A stretch of 64,000 nucleotides of DNA from Rhizobium sp. S152 (GCF_030380735.1 NZ_JAUDRZ010000010.1:1-64000), one strand, 5' to 3'. Shown: positions 8,317-17,292, counted from the stretch's first letter. The notes: a model not told the origin generated them from the letters alone. Made by a program: numbers and translations.

Positions 8317-8760
8317 ATGCCGAATACCGTCCGCCTGCACCGCGTTCTCGCAACCAGCCCCGACAAGGTCTATCGCGCCTTCATCGAAGCCGACGCGCTC
8401 GCCAAATGGCTGCCGCCGAACGGCTTCACCTGTAGCGTGCACGCATTCGACGGCAAGGTCGGCGGCAAGTTCCACATGTCTTTCCGCAATTTCACGACCG
8501 GCAACAGCCACGCCTTCGGCGGAGAATATCTCGAACTGGTTCCAGGCGAGCGCGTACGCTACACCGATCGCTTCGACGATGCCAACCTGCCCGGCGAAAT
8601 GACCGTCACCGTCATCCTGAAAAAGGTCTCCGTCGGTACCGAGATCGAGATCACCCAATCCGGCGTCCCCGACGTCATCCCGCTCGAGGCCTGCTACCTC
8701 GGCTGGCAGGAGTCGCTGCGCAACCTGGCGAAACTGGTGGAGCCGGATATCAAGGAATAA
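8317..8760 (+). CDS. SRPBCC (AHSA1-like) domain protein
   Basis: This 147-residue protein has the START/AHSA1 lipid- or ligand-binding fold: it opens with HRVLATSPDKVYRAFIEADALAKWLPP, followed by the GGEY and GERVRYTDRF strands and a terminal helix (GWQESLRNLAKLVEP). The ligand is unknown. AAGGA lies 8 nt before the ATG. It is the only plus-strand gene in the first 12 kb and is divergent from the HWE kinase, 121 bp away. Confidence 0.85.
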   Translation: MPNTVRLHRVLATSPDKVYRAFIEADALAKWLPPNGFTCSVHAFDGKVGGKFHMSFRNFTTGNSHAFGGEYLELVPGERVRYTDRFDDANLPGEMTVTVILKKVSVGTEIEITQSGVPDVIPLEACYLGWQESLRNLAKLVEPDIKE

Positions 8761-8764
8761 GGGC

Positions 8765-8780
8765 GGCGCTTTTGAGCGCC
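8765..8780 (+). terminator. Short hairpin after the SRPBCC gene
   Basis: GGCGCT and AGCGCC form a 6-bp stem around TTTG, five bases past the stop codon and just before the convergent Dabb gene. There is no T-run, so it is weak support for a terminator. Confidence 0.3.
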
Positions 8781-8782
8781 AC

Positions 8783-9091
8783 TCACCCCATCGGCTGCTT
8801 CACCGCCGCATCGCTCTCATAATCCGCGGCCATGCGCATTTCGCGGATGGGGCGCACGAGGTCGATGGAGAGCTGGTAGTTGGGGTGAGCCTTGTAGGCA
8901 GCGAGTGCCGCTTCGTCGTCGAACTCGCCATAGACCACCAGATCCACCTCGGTACCGAGCTGGTCCGTCTTCACGTTGGTGCCGATCTCGAGCAGCCGGG
9001 AATGCGGGATGGCCGTCAGGATCGACAGGCCCTCGCGTACCTTTTCCAGATTTTCGACCGGTGCCGTGAAGAAGACGATGTGGCGGATCAT
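8783..9091 (-). CDS. Dabb (stress-responsive A/B barrel) protein
   Basis: This 102-residue protein has the dimeric alpha/beta-barrel Dabb fold: the opening MIRHIVFFTA, the central VDLVVYGEFDDEAALAAYKAHPNY typical of the family, and the active-site-facing His after the first strand. Members are small, often of unknown function. The ATG at 9091 fits the family start. The endolysin gene ends 20 bp upstream, so both may be in one transcript. Confidence 0.85.
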   Translation of the reverse strand: MIRHIVFFTAPVENLEKVREGLSILTAIPHSRLLEIGTNVKTDQLGTEVDLVVYGEFDDEAALAAYKAHPNYQLSIDLVRPIREMRMAADYESDAAVKQPMG

Positions 9092-9111
9092 GAAAGTCTC
9101 TCTTGAAATTC

Positions 9112-9798
9112 CTAAGCGGAGAGCCGGGCGATAACACGCCCGAGCCATGCCTTCAACCGTGCCCACCGCGTCGGCGGCGGCGCGCGGCGGATGGCCGCAA
9201 GGAAGCTCTTGCCGTAGCCCGCCAGCTTTTCGGCGCGGTCGGTGCCGTTGACGATGCGCCGCGCGTTCACCCAGTCGTCGCTCGTCTCGTTCAGGTGATC
9301 CGCGAGCTTGTGGTTGGAGAAGCTGCCCATGACCATCCCCTCGACCAGGATCGACACCGCCGGCCCCATCTCCATGGCGCGATCGGGATCGGCCACGAGA
9401 TCGATGCCTGTGAGAGAGCTCATCGCCTCGTAGTTCCGCTTGTGGGTGAGCTGCACCAGGCCGCGCCCAAGCCAGCTCTTGCCATCCTCGTCGGGGCGCC
9501 AATAGGGCGTCTTGACCCAGGAGAGCTTGCCGCTTGCAAAGGCGTTCTCCAGGATCTCGACGGCGCGCGCATCCGTTGTCGCCAGCGTCTCGCGCACCGG
9601 CTGCATGGTGTAGGCGGTCTCGTGAAACGCGGTGGCCAGGATATAGGCGAGCCAGCGCGGATCGGCATCCGGCATCCTGGCCTCCCAGAAATCGAGAATC
9701 GCCGTCATGCCCTCGACCTGCTGCGTCGAGAGCGTCCCCTTGAAGAGCGCTTCACGCACCGTATCGAAGAAAAATGCCCTGTCGATGTGGATAACCAT
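9112..9798 (-). CDS. GH19-type endolysin/chitinase-like lysozyme
   Basis: This 228-residue protein resembles phage glycoside hydrolase 19 endolysins. The catalytic helix has His59-Glu60 (ATAFHETAYTMQPVRE, with Glu70 as a second acid), followed by GRGLVQLTHKRNYE and a RRIVNG motif. It should cut peptidoglycan to release particles. There is no signal peptide, so a holin or other route is needed. Its position between the terminase and the portal genes fits a lysis function within the gene-transfer-agent module. Confidence 0.82.
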   Translation of the reverse strand: MVIHIDRAFFFDTVREALFKGTLSTQQVEGMTAILDFWEARMPDADPRWLAYILATAFHETAYTMQPVRETLATTDARAVEILENAFASGKLSWVKTPYWRPDEDGKSWLGRGLVQLTHKRNYEAMSSLTGIDLVADPDRAMEMGPAVSILVEGMVMGSFSNHKLADHLNETSDDWVNARRIVNGTDRAEKLAGYGKSFLAAIRRAPPPTRWARLKAWLGRVIARLSA

Positions 9799-9947
9799 AG
9801 CGTGTACCTGGAAAAGTTGAGGGCGGAGAAGACGGCTTAATCGATTAAATTAAATTCAATCGTTTAAAGTGTTTAAGGCACTGATTTACAGACAGTTTGG
9901 CGCATGGCAGTGATGAATGCATTCTTAATTCCATTCTGGAGGGACCA

Positions 9948-10079
9948 ATGCAGCAGCCTGCGAGCGCCAATCAGCCTGTCATCCCGCAGCATGTCACGGA
10001 CCAACTCGAAAGCGAGTGGCGCCAGGTCCGTCCCGAGCCCCAGGCACCGCGCCCGGCGACACAGCAACAGCAGCGTTAA
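9948..10079 (+). CDS. Small Gln/Pro-rich hypothetical protein
   Basis: This 43-codon frame begins at an ATG preceded by GGAGGG at ideal distance. The product is rich in Pro and Gln and ends in a run of glutamines (ATQQQQR). No domain is recognised. The upstream DNA (9799-9947) is AT-rich and includes TTTAAATTAAATTC, a plausible promoter zone. It could be a real small protein or a chance frame; the ribosome site is the main support. Confidence 0.4.
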   Translation: MQQPASANQPVIPQHVTDQLESEWRQVRPEPQAPRPATQQQQR

Positions 10080-10080
10080 A

Positions 10081-10123
10081 GCAATTCCAGGAAAAGTGCG
10101 AAGCGGTTTTCCGTCCGGAATTG
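10081..10123. repeat. Intergenic inverted-repeat element, copy 2
   Basis: This copy runs AATTCCAGG to GGAATTG and matches the reverse complement of 5187-5227. Downstream sequence to about 10190, containing GGATAGAGCGGTTCCG, looks like the rest of a longer rhizobial intergenic repeat. Together the two copies bracket the block between portal and terminase in opposite orientations. Confidence 0.7.
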
Positions 10124-10239
10124 AGCAAAAGTAAAAGGATAGAGCGGTTCCGATAGTGAAAAAAAGCGGAATTGCTCCAAGCGCAAGCGAATAACGTTCA
10201 AGGGCGACGCTTGCGCGCCCTTGAACCTGCCGGGTGTCG

Positions 10240-11568
10240 TCAGATCCCCCGCACACGCGGCTCCCCGCCGCCCTCGAGCATCAATGCCGTCAGCGCCCAG
10301 ACCAGTGCATCCAGCCGGTCGGGCGAGCGGCCCGAGGACAGTCCGTCCGGGCCGAAATCGCACATCTGGTCCTCCAGCGCCACGAAGCGTCCGGCATGGG
10401 CGACACGTCCCTGCTCGTAGAGTGCCGCCACCGGTTCGGCACGCAGGAATTTGCCGCGCGTTGCGCGCACCGTCGTCACAGGCAGCGTCTCGTCGATGCT
10501 CTTCAGCATCGCCGTCACCATGTCGCCGCCCTGGTTGACCTCGGCCACGACGCGGTCGGCGGCGAAGCGCCGGTAGGCTTTCGCCACCGCACCGGCCCAG
10601 CCGGCGGGGCTTGCGCCCTCCACCGAACAATCCGCCAGCACCACGGCGCGGCCCGAGGCATCCAGCCCGGCAACGACGATGCCGCAGCAGGAGTTCACCC
10701 CCGCCGCCGCGGGCGGATCGACCGCCACGACGATGCGGCGGAGATCGCCAGAGAAACGTATTGTTGCTACGTCAAACATCTCCCGACGCCAGAGCGCGTC
10801 CTCGCGATCCTCGATCAGTTCGCCGTCCAGTTCCTGCCGCCCCAACCGGGTACCGCCGTAGCGGCCGGCCAGAGCGTCGATGAAACCGGGCGCCAGGTTG
10901 TGCGCATTGGCGCGGGTGCTGATCCGTGTCGTCACCGTCGCAGCATCTGATATCAGCGCCTTCAAGAGCGGCACCGGACGCGGCGTCGTCGTCACCAGTT
11001 GCCGGGGCGCAGTGCCCAATCTCAGGCCGAACTGCAGCATGTCCCAGGTCTCTTGCCCGTGCTTCCACTTGGCGAGCTCGTCGCTCCAGGCGAAGTGAAA
11101 CTGTGGACCGCGCAGGCTTTCGGGATCCTCCGACGAAAATATCTGCGCCACCGCCCCGTTCGGCCAGACCAGCCGACGGCGGGAGATCTCGAAATCGGGA
11201 CGGCAGCGGCGGGCGATCCGCATGATGCCCGAGATGCCGTCGATCATCACCTCGCGGGCATCGCCGAGCGTTTCGGCAATCAGCGCGATGCGCAGATCCG
11301 ATACGCGCCCGGCGCTGGCAATCGCATGCACCCATTCGGCCCCTGCCCGCGTCTTGCCCGAGCCGCGCCCGCCCATGATCAGCCATGTGCGCCAATCTCC
11401 CGGCGGCGGCTGCTGTTCCTCACGGCCGGTAAAGGCCCAGAGGTTGCCGAGCGATGGCCAGAGCGCGAGCCTGTCCGCCAGTTCCTCGGCGGGGAGATCG
11501 AGCATGTCGGCCAGCGAGAGATCGGGTTGTCCTGGGGCAGCATCGGTATCGGCGGAGGACCGGCTCAT
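10240..11568 (-). CDS. Phage terminase large subunit (DNA packaging ATPase-nuclease)
   Basis: This protein of about 442 residues should pump DNA into the prohead and cut it. Walker A is GGRGSGKT (66-73), followed by AGAEW; the Walker B/catalytic acid region is FAWSDELAKW. The C-terminal RNase-H-like nuclease starts near RRIVVAVDPP and includes the late acidic RLDALVWALTAL segment. The ATG at 11568 is conservative. ATGs at 11643, 11688 and 11727 are in frame, but that upstream sequence is low-complexity and not family-like. It follows the small-terminase-like gene on the same strand. Confidence 0.9.
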   Translation of the reverse strand: MSRSSADTDAAPGQPDLSLADMLDLPAEELADRLALWPSLGNLWAFTGREEQQPPPGDWRTWLIMGGRGSGKTRAGAEWVHAIASAGRVSDLRIALIAETLGDAREVMIDGISGIMRIARRCRPDFEISRRRLVWPNGAVAQIFSSEDPESLRGPQFHFAWSDELAKWKHGQETWDMLQFGLRLGTAPRQLVTTTPRPVPLLKALISDAATVTTRISTRANAHNLAPGFIDALAGRYGGTRLGRQELDGELIEDREDALWRREMFDVATIRFSGDLRRIVVAVDPPAAAGVNSCCGIVVAGLDASGRAVVLADCSVEGASPAGWAGAVAKAYRRFAADRVVAEVNQGGDMVTAMLKSIDETLPVTTVRATRGKFLRAEPVAALYEQGRVAHAGRFVALEDQMCDFGPDGLSSGRSPDRLDALVWALTALMLEGGGEPRVRGI

Positions 11569-11791
11569 GCCATTCGCCGCCGCTTCAACGCGTGGGGCCG
11601 CAGTGGAAACCGTTGCCGCCGTCCCGTCTTCCGAATGCGCCATATCCTGGATAAGCGCGTTAGCAGGCGTGCCAGCACCCTTGATCATTGCGCGGTCATC
11701 AGCCCGTTTCGCCACGATCGCACCCATGTCATGCTTGTAGTCTACGAAGACGTCGGCAGCCTGGCGTGTATTTGCCTTGGCGATGTTCCGC

Positions 11792-12361
11792 TCAGCCCGG
11801 TTCGGCTTCGCGGTTGGCGACGGCGGGTCCGTCGTCGGCTGGAGGAGCGCCGTCGCGCTGCCACTCGGCCAACAATTGCCGGGCGCGGGTTTCGGCGCGC
11901 TCTTCAATGAGCGCGAGGAACCTGGTCTTGACATGGTCGAGCCCCCTCGCCGCTTCGCTTTCCTCGGCGGCCTGTTCCCGGTCGCGGGCGAACTGGCGCT
12001 GCAGCTGGTCGATCTTCTCCAGCGTCCGCACGATCAGCGACATCGCATCCGTCGCCGCCTTGAGATCGGCGCGGGCAAGCTTGGCGGCCGCATCGTCACC
12101 ACCGGCGGAGGCTGTCTGCTCGGCCGCCTTGCGCAGTTCGCGAAAGGCAGCGAACTGCTCGCGCATCTCTGAAGTCATCTCGTTGAGGAGCACGCGCAGC
12201 TCTTCGGCCGGCGATGGGGCCGACTTGGTCTCGAGCATGCAGGCCCCGGCCACCGCACGCGCCTTGTCCTCGTCAAGAGCCTCGGGCGGACCGCCGTCAT
12301 AAGCACGGCGAGCCGGCCAGAGGCCAAACAGCTCCGGCGCGAAATCGTCGATATCGGTCAT
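11792..12361 (-). CDS. Hypothetical protein, probable small-terminase-like packaging factor
   Basis: This 189-residue, strongly charged, mostly helical protein has a predicted coiled coil around residues 70-165 (many Glu, Arg, Ala and Leu heptads). It lies directly upstream of the large terminase, where gene-transfer-agent clusters carry the gp1/small terminase. No helix-turn-helix is obvious, so the assignment rests on position and general character. The ATG at 12361 begins MTDIDDFAPELFGLWP. Confidence 0.6.
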   Translation of the reverse strand: MTDIDDFAPELFGLWPARRAYDGGPPEALDEDKARAVAGACMLETKSAPSPAEELRVLLNEMTSEMREQFAAFRELRKAAEQTASAGGDDAAAKLARADLKAATDAMSLIVRTLEKIDQLQRQFARDREQAAEESEAARGLDHVKTRFLALIEERAETRARQLLAEWQRDGAPPADDGPAVANREAEPG

Positions 12362-12671
12362 GGGGGAATCCCGTGGCAACAGGTGCTGCGTGGAGAAGCG
12401 GAGATGCGGGCTCGGTTCATCAATCGGCCGGGAGACCATGCCCCTCGCCGCGCCCTGCCCGCAACTTTCCGACTATGCCATAACCCTAGCAAAGCACCGT
12501 TACGTCGTCAAGGATTATTTTCCTAGTCACGGAAAACTCTCCTGACACAGGCGTATACATTGCATTTCGCATATATCTAATCTATTGATAAATATTGATT
12601 TTTCCGGCGTACTTCAATCATTCCTCAAGGATCCCGCTGATACAACCGATCGCAGGCAAAGGGCGATCGAC
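12362..12671. other. Intergenic region between divergent packaging and HD-GYP genes
   Basis: This 310-bp stretch separates the minus-strand packaging operon from the plus-strand HD-GYP gene and must carry both promoters. The part from 12480 to 12600 is AT-rich. No operator, repeat or small gene is convincing. Confidence 0.5.
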
Positions 12672-14054
12672 ATGCGGGCCATCCAGATACGACTAGCGGA
12701 GATCATCGAGGCGTTGAGCAAGGCGCTCGACCTCACCGAGGGCCAACCGCCCGGCCACTGCATCCGCGCCTGTTACATCGGCACGCATATCGGCCGCGAG
12801 ATCGGCATGGCGGACGACCAGCTGCAGGAGCTCTATTACACGCTTCTTCTCAAGGATCTCGGCTGCAGCAGCAACGCGGCGAGGATCTGCGAGCTCTACA
12901 TGGCCGACGACCTCTCCTTCAAGCGCGACTTCAAGCTGGTCGACGGCAGCCTCAGCCAGGTGCTGCGCTTCGTGCTTTCGCATACAGGCATGCAGGCGGG
13001 CCTTGCCGAGCGGTTTCGCGGCATCGTCAACATCCTGCAGAACGGCGGCCGCCTCGTCACCGACCTGATCCAGACTCGCTGCCAGCGCGGCGCCGAGATC
13101 GCGAGACAAATGCGCTTTTCCGAAGGCGTGGCCGATGGCGTGCTCAGCCTCGACGAGCACTGGAATGGCGGCGGCAAGCCGCTCGGCCTCTCCGGCGAGG
13201 ACATCCCGCTCTTTTCGCGCATCGCACTCCTGTCGCAGGTGGCCGATATCTTTCAGATGAGCGCCGGACGCGAGGCCGCAATCGCCGAGATCGGCAAGAG
13301 GGCGGGCAGCTGGTTCGATCCCTCGCTCGCCGCTGCCTTTGCCCGTATCGCCGGCCGCGACGACTTCTGGACGACGCTTGCCTCGGACCAGCTGGAGACC
13401 ATCGTTCTCGACAGCGAGCCGGGGCAGCAGGCAATCTTGGCGGATGACGACTATCTCGATGATATCGCCGCCGCTTTCGCCCGCGTCATCGACGCCAAGA
13501 GCCCTTATACGTCGGGCCATAGCGACCGCGTGGCCCTGTTCACGGATCTGATCGCCGAGGAGATGGGGATCGACGAAAACGGCCGCCGATTGCTGCGCCG
13601 CGCCGCCCTTTTGCACGACATCGGCAAGCTCGGCGTCAGCAACAGCGTGCTCGACAAGCCGGGCAAGCTCGACGACGAGGAATGGGCTCAGATGAAACGC
13701 CATGCCGAGTTCTCGGAGATGATCCTCTCCCACATCGGCGCCTTCTCGGACCTCGCCCGCATCGGCGGCGCCCATCACGAGCGGCTGGATGGCAAGGGCT
13801 ATCCGCGCGGGCTGACGGCCGGCGAGATCCCGATGGAAGTCAGGATCGTATCGACCGCCGACGTGTTCGACGCGCTCACCGCCGATCGCCCCTACCGCGC
13901 CGCCATGCCGATCTCCAAGGCGCTCGGCATCCTCTGGGAAGGCGCCGGTCTGGCGCATGATCCCATCTGCATCGAGGCGCTGCAGCGGGCGCTTGCCAAG
14001 ACCGATCTGGAGCGGCCGGAACACGCGCCCGAGGACGAGCGCGCGGCCGCTTGA
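12672..14054 (+). CDS. HD-GYP domain protein with degenerate N-terminal HD domain
   Basis: This protein of about 460 residues is probably a cyclic-di-GMP phosphodiesterase. The C-terminal half is a full HD-GYP domain: HD at His315-Asp316 (LLHDIGKLG), His-His-Glu at 368-370 and GYP just after (DGKGYPRGL), then a VSTADVFDALTADRPYR helix. The N-terminal half looks like a second HD domain that has lost its signature: His29 is kept, but the expected HD reads Lys61-Asp62 (LLLKDLG). The ATG at 12672 has AAGGG 8 nt upstream; a TTG at 12585 is possible but has no ribosome site. It stands alone. Confidence 0.88.
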   Translation: MRAIQIRLAEIIEALSKALDLTEGQPPGHCIRACYIGTHIGREIGMADDQLQELYYTLLLKDLGCSSNAARICELYMADDLSFKRDFKLVDGSLSQVLRFVLSHTGMQAGLAERFRGIVNILQNGGRLVTDLIQTRCQRGAEIARQMRFSEGVADGVLSLDEHWNGGGKPLGLSGEDIPLFSRIALLSQVADIFQMSAGREAAIAEIGKRAGSWFDPSLAAAFARIAGRDDFWTTLASDQLETIVLDSEPGQQAILADDDYLDDIAAAFARVIDAKSPYTSGHSDRVALFTDLIAEEMGIDENGRRLLRRAALLHDIGKLGVSNSVLDKPGKLDDEEWAQMKRHAEFSEMILSHIGAFSDLARIGGAHHERLDGKGYPRGLTAGEIPMEVRIVSTADVFDALTADRPYRAAMPISKALGILWEGAGLAHDPICIEALQRALAKTDLERPEHAPEDERAAA

Positions 14055-14100
14055 ATTTTTCTGATTGGCGGCGGCCCATCCGCTCATGCTAAAATACGTC

Positions 14101-14445
14101 ATGACCCGGGAAGAGCTCATCTCCTTCGCGCTCGGCCTGCCTGAGGCGGTCGAGGGCGTGCATCATGGCACGCGCGATTTTCGCGTGCGGACCAGGATTT
14201 TCCTTACCCTGCCGGAGCATGATTTCTGCGTCGTGCGGCTGACGCCGGAGCAGCAGCACATGACGCTGGCCGTTGCGCCCGAGGAGACCTATGCGGTGCC
14301 CGGCGGCTGGGGGCTACGCGGCGCGACGCGGGTCATTTTCGGGCTCGCCCGGGATCAGCTGGTGCAAAGCCTCATCCGCCAGTCCTGGCAAAACGTGGCG
14401 CCGAAAACCCTGCAGAGACAATATGTTATCATCCCCAGCCCATAA
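14101..14445 (+). CDS. MmcQ/YjbR family protein
   Basis: This 114-residue protein matches the MmcQ/YjbR family, a small CyaY-like fold often called DNA-binding. The opening EELISFALGLPEAVEG, the FRVRTRIFLTL strand and the C-terminal LIRQSWQNVAPK helix are typical. The physiological role is unclear. ATGs at 14086 and 14101 are both possible. It is convergent with the YcgN-like gene, 14 bp away. Confidence 0.85.
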   Translation: MTREELISFALGLPEAVEGVHHGTRDFRVRTRIFLTLPEHDFCVVRLTPEQQHMTLAVAPEETYAVPGGWGLRGATRVIFGLARDQLVQSLIRQSWQNVAPKTLQRQYVIIPSP

Positions 14446-14459
14446 ACCGAATCCGTTTG

Positions 14460-14966
14460 TCAGGAGCGCGACGACTGCCGTTCGTCCTCGTCTTCGGCGT
14501 CCTCGGAATCCATCCCGACGGTAAGCGGCCAGTCGACCACGTAGTCCTCGAAATCCTCGACATCGACCTCCGTCTCGCTGACGGTGCGGCCGCGCGCCGA
14601 GATACCCGCGGCGTGCACGGTTTCCGGGTCGCCGGAGACCAGCGGATGCCACCAGTAGAGATCGCGGCCCTCGTTGATCAGCCGGTAGCCACAGGTCGGC
14701 GGCAGCCAGGGTATGTCGTCGACGTTCTTCTTGGTGAGCTGAACGCAATCGGGCACGAAGTCCCAGCGGTTCGGATAGCTCGAGCAGCGACAGCTTTCAC
14801 TGTCCAGAAGCTTGCAACGGACAGAGGTGAAATAGATATCGCCGCTGTCCCAGTCCTCGAGCTTGTTGAGACAACAGAGGCCGCAGCTGTCGCAGAGGCT
14901 CTCCCACTCGTCGTTGCTCATCTCGGCAAGCGTCTTTTGCTTCCAGAAGGGTTGTTGTTCCATCAT
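14460..14966 (-). CDS. YcgN-family cysteine cluster protein
   Basis: This 168-residue protein belongs to the YcgN/UPF0260 family. A Cys-rich cluster near the N-terminus (Cys25, Cys28, Cys31, Cys32 in [11 protein letters not shown]) is joined by further cysteines ([19 protein letters not shown], and CVQLT). The cluster could bind a metal or Fe-S centre. The family motif PxTCGYRL with WWHPLVSG is present near residue 90-110. The C-terminus is acidic. Function is not established. Confidence 0.88.
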   Translation of the reverse strand: MMEQQPFWKQKTLAEMSNDEWESLCDSCGLCCLNKLEDWDSGDIYFTSVRCKLLDSESCRCSSYPNRWDFVPDCVQLTKKNVDDIPWLPPTCGYRLINEGRDLYWWHPLVSGDPETVHAAGISARGRTVSETEVDVEDFEDYVVDWPLTVGMDSEDAEDEDERQSSRS

Positions 14967-15149
14967 TCCGTTCTTGCAACAGCGCTCCGCAAAATCGCGT
15001 GAGAGCTTCCATTTCTCTTGTTCTTGGCGGCCAAATCAACCAATGATTCACCACACTCCGGTTACGCCAGGATGTGGACGGCAGATTTGCCATGGTCCGG
15101 CGTCAGGCTAGCCGACGTCGAAGCGACTGATCGGGCGGGAATATAAGAC

Positions 15150-17285
15150 GTGACGGATCCGGACAATCCAGAAAAGCGACCGGCCAAGAAACGGCACCTG
15201 CTGCTGAAGATCGATTCGTGGATCGATTCGACCATCTGGAACGCCGGTTTCCGCGCCGCCGAGATCTGGGAAGACATCACCATCTTCTTCCGCCGCTTCC
15301 GCGTGCGCGGCTGGAAGCGCGTGGTCTTCGAACTTGCCGGCGAAGGCCTCACATGGGGTTCCGTCGGCGCCGTCCTGATGCTCGCGCTCGCCCAGCCTGC
15401 GTTCGAGGCTACCAAGGAAGATTGGCGCAATCGCGGCGATTATGCCGTCACCTTCCTTGATCGCTACGGCAACGTCATCGGTCATCGCGGCGTCATCCAC
15501 CAGAACTCGGTGCCGATCGACGAACTGCCCGACGGGCTGATCAAATCTGTGCTCGCCACCGAGGACCGCCGCTTCTTCGACCATTTCGGCATCGATATCA
15601 TCGGCCTGTTCCGCGCACTGGTGACCAACGCGCAGGCCGGCGGCGTGGTCCAGGGCGGCTCGACGCTGACGCAGCAGCTCGCCAAGAACCTGTTCCTCTC
15701 CAACGAACGCTCGATCGACCGCAAGATCACCGAAGCGTTCCTGGCGCTGTGGCTGGAAGCGAACCTGTCGAAGAAGGAAATCCTCTCCACCTATCTCGAC
15801 CGCGCCTATATGGGCGGCGGCACCTTCGGGGCGGCGGCGGCCGCGCAGTTCTACTTCGGCAAGAGCATCACCGACGTCAACCTCGCCGAGTCCGCCATGC
15901 TCGCCGGCCTCTTCAAGGCGCCGGCGAAATACGCTCCGCACGTCAACCTTCCGGCGGCGCGCGGGCGCGCCAACGAGGTCTTGACCAACCTCGTGCAGAG
16001 CGGGCTGATGACCGAGGGTCAGGTGATCGCGGCACGCCGCAACCCGGCCACCGTCGTCGACCGCAACCAGATCGAGTCGCCCGACTTCTTCCTCGACTGG
16101 GCGTTCGACGAGACCATGCGCCTGTCGCCGCGCTTCCACCAGCATTCGCTTGTTGTCCGCACCACCATCGACATGGGCCTGCAGAAGGCCGCCGAGGATT
16201 CGATGGAGACGTCGCTGCGCGAATATGGCGAGAGCTACCACGCCAAGCAGGGCGCCATGGTAACGATCGAGAACGGCGGCGCGGTGCGCGCCATGGTCGG
16301 CGGCCGGGACTATGGCGAAAGCCAGTTCAACCGCGCCACCAAGGCGCTGCGCCAGCCGGGCTCGTCCTTCAAGGTCTATACCTATTCGGTGGCCATGGAG
16401 AGCGGCATGACGCCCGACAGCATCGTCGTCGACGCGCCGATCTACTGGGGCAACTGGAGCCCGCACAACTACGAAAACCGCTATGCCGGCCGCATCACGC
16501 TGGCAACCGCGGTGGCGCAGTCGATCAACACCATTCCGGTCCGCCTCGCCAAGGAGAAGTTCGGCATCGCGCCGATCCGGGCAATGGCGAAGAACCTCGG
16601 GGTCGAATCGCCGGTCCGCAACGACGTCACCATCCCGATCGGTACGTCCGAAGTCACCGTCATGGACCAGGCGACAGCCTATGCGGTGTTCCCGGCCGGC
16701 GGCATGCAGTCCCGGCGCCACGGCATCACGCAGATCCTCGATTACGGCGGCGACGTGCTCTACGACTTCGACCGCGACGAACCGCCGGCCCGGCGTGTTC
16801 TCTCCGAACAGGCCGACGCCTACATGAACCAGATGCTGTCGCGGGTGCCCTATGTCGGCACCGCAAGGCGCGCGGCACTCGACAACGGCATCCTGACAGC
16901 AGGCAAGACGGGCACGACGCAGGCCTATCGCGACGCCTGGTTCATCGGCTTCACCGGCAATTTCACCACGGCCGTGTGGTTCGGCAACGACGACTACACC
17001 TCGACCAACAAGATGACCGGCGGCACGCTTCCCGCCATGACCTTCAAGCGCGTCATGGACTACGCCCACCAGGGCATCACGCTGCGCTCGATCCCCGGCG
17101 TTCCGGCGCCCGGCCCGGACAAATCGGTCAAGACCGTCGCCGCCAAACCCGCCGCCGGCAGCCCGCCGCCGCTTCAGCGCCCGCGCATGCTCTCGGTGGA
17201 AACCACCCGCATCATCAAGGATCTCGGCGAACAGCTGAAGAGCGCCGCGCCGCTGGAACCGCAGAAGGTCGCCAGCGCGGATTGA
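15150..17285 (+). CDS. Class A penicillin-binding protein (transglycosylase/transpeptidase)
   Basis: This 711-residue bifunctional enzyme polymerises and crosslinks peptidoglycan in the periplasm. A short cytoplasmic N-terminus is followed by a membrane anchor (about 67-85). The GT51 domain has its catalytic Glu138 in EDRRFFDHFG and GGSTLTQQLAKNLFL. The transpeptidase domain has the nucleophile Ser405 in the PGSSFK box (SxxK, Lys408), SxN at 458-460 and KTG at 586-588. The C-terminal tail (about 650-711) is Pro- and Ala-rich. The start is GTG; no ATG fits. Confidence 0.93.
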   Translation: MTDPDNPEKRPAKKRHLLLKIDSWIDSTIWNAGFRAAEIWEDITIFFRRFRVRGWKRVVFELAGEGLTWGSVGAVLMLALAQPAFEATKEDWRNRGDYAVTFLDRYGNVIGHRGVIHQNSVPIDELPDGLIKSVLATEDRRFFDHFGIDIIGLFRALVTNAQAGGVVQGGSTLTQQLAKNLFLSNERSIDRKITEAFLALWLEANLSKKEILSTYLDRAYMGGGTFGAAAAAQFYFGKSITDVNLAESAMLAGLFKAPAKYAPHVNLPAARGRANEVLTNLVQSGLMTEGQVIAARRNPATVVDRNQIESPDFFLDWAFDETMRLSPRFHQHSLVVRTTIDMGLQKAAEDSMETSLREYGESYHAKQGAMVTIENGGAVRAMVGGRDYGESQFNRATKALRQPGSSFKVYTYSVAMESGMTPDSIVVDAPIYWGNWSPHNYENRYAGRITLATAVAQSINTIPVRLAKEKFGIAPIRAMAKNLGVESPVRNDVTIPIGTSEVTVMDQATAYAVFPAGGMQSRRHGITQILDYGGDVLYDFDRDEPPARRVLSEQADAYMNQMLSRVPYVGTARRAALDNGILTAGKTGTTQAYRDAWFIGFTGNFTTAVWFGNDDYTSTNKMTGGTLPAMTFKRVMDYAHQGITLRSIPGVPAPGPDKSVKTVAAKPAAGSPPPLQRPRMLSVETTRIIKDLGEQLKSAAPLEPQKVASAD

Positions 17286-17292
17286 CGTGTGG

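Noticed and set aside
12585..12671. N-terminal extension of the HD-GYP protein from TTG 12585
   Set aside because: There is no ribosome site at the TTG, while ATG 12672 has AAGGG at good distance. The extension has no domain content, though a short extra N-terminus cannot be fully excluded.
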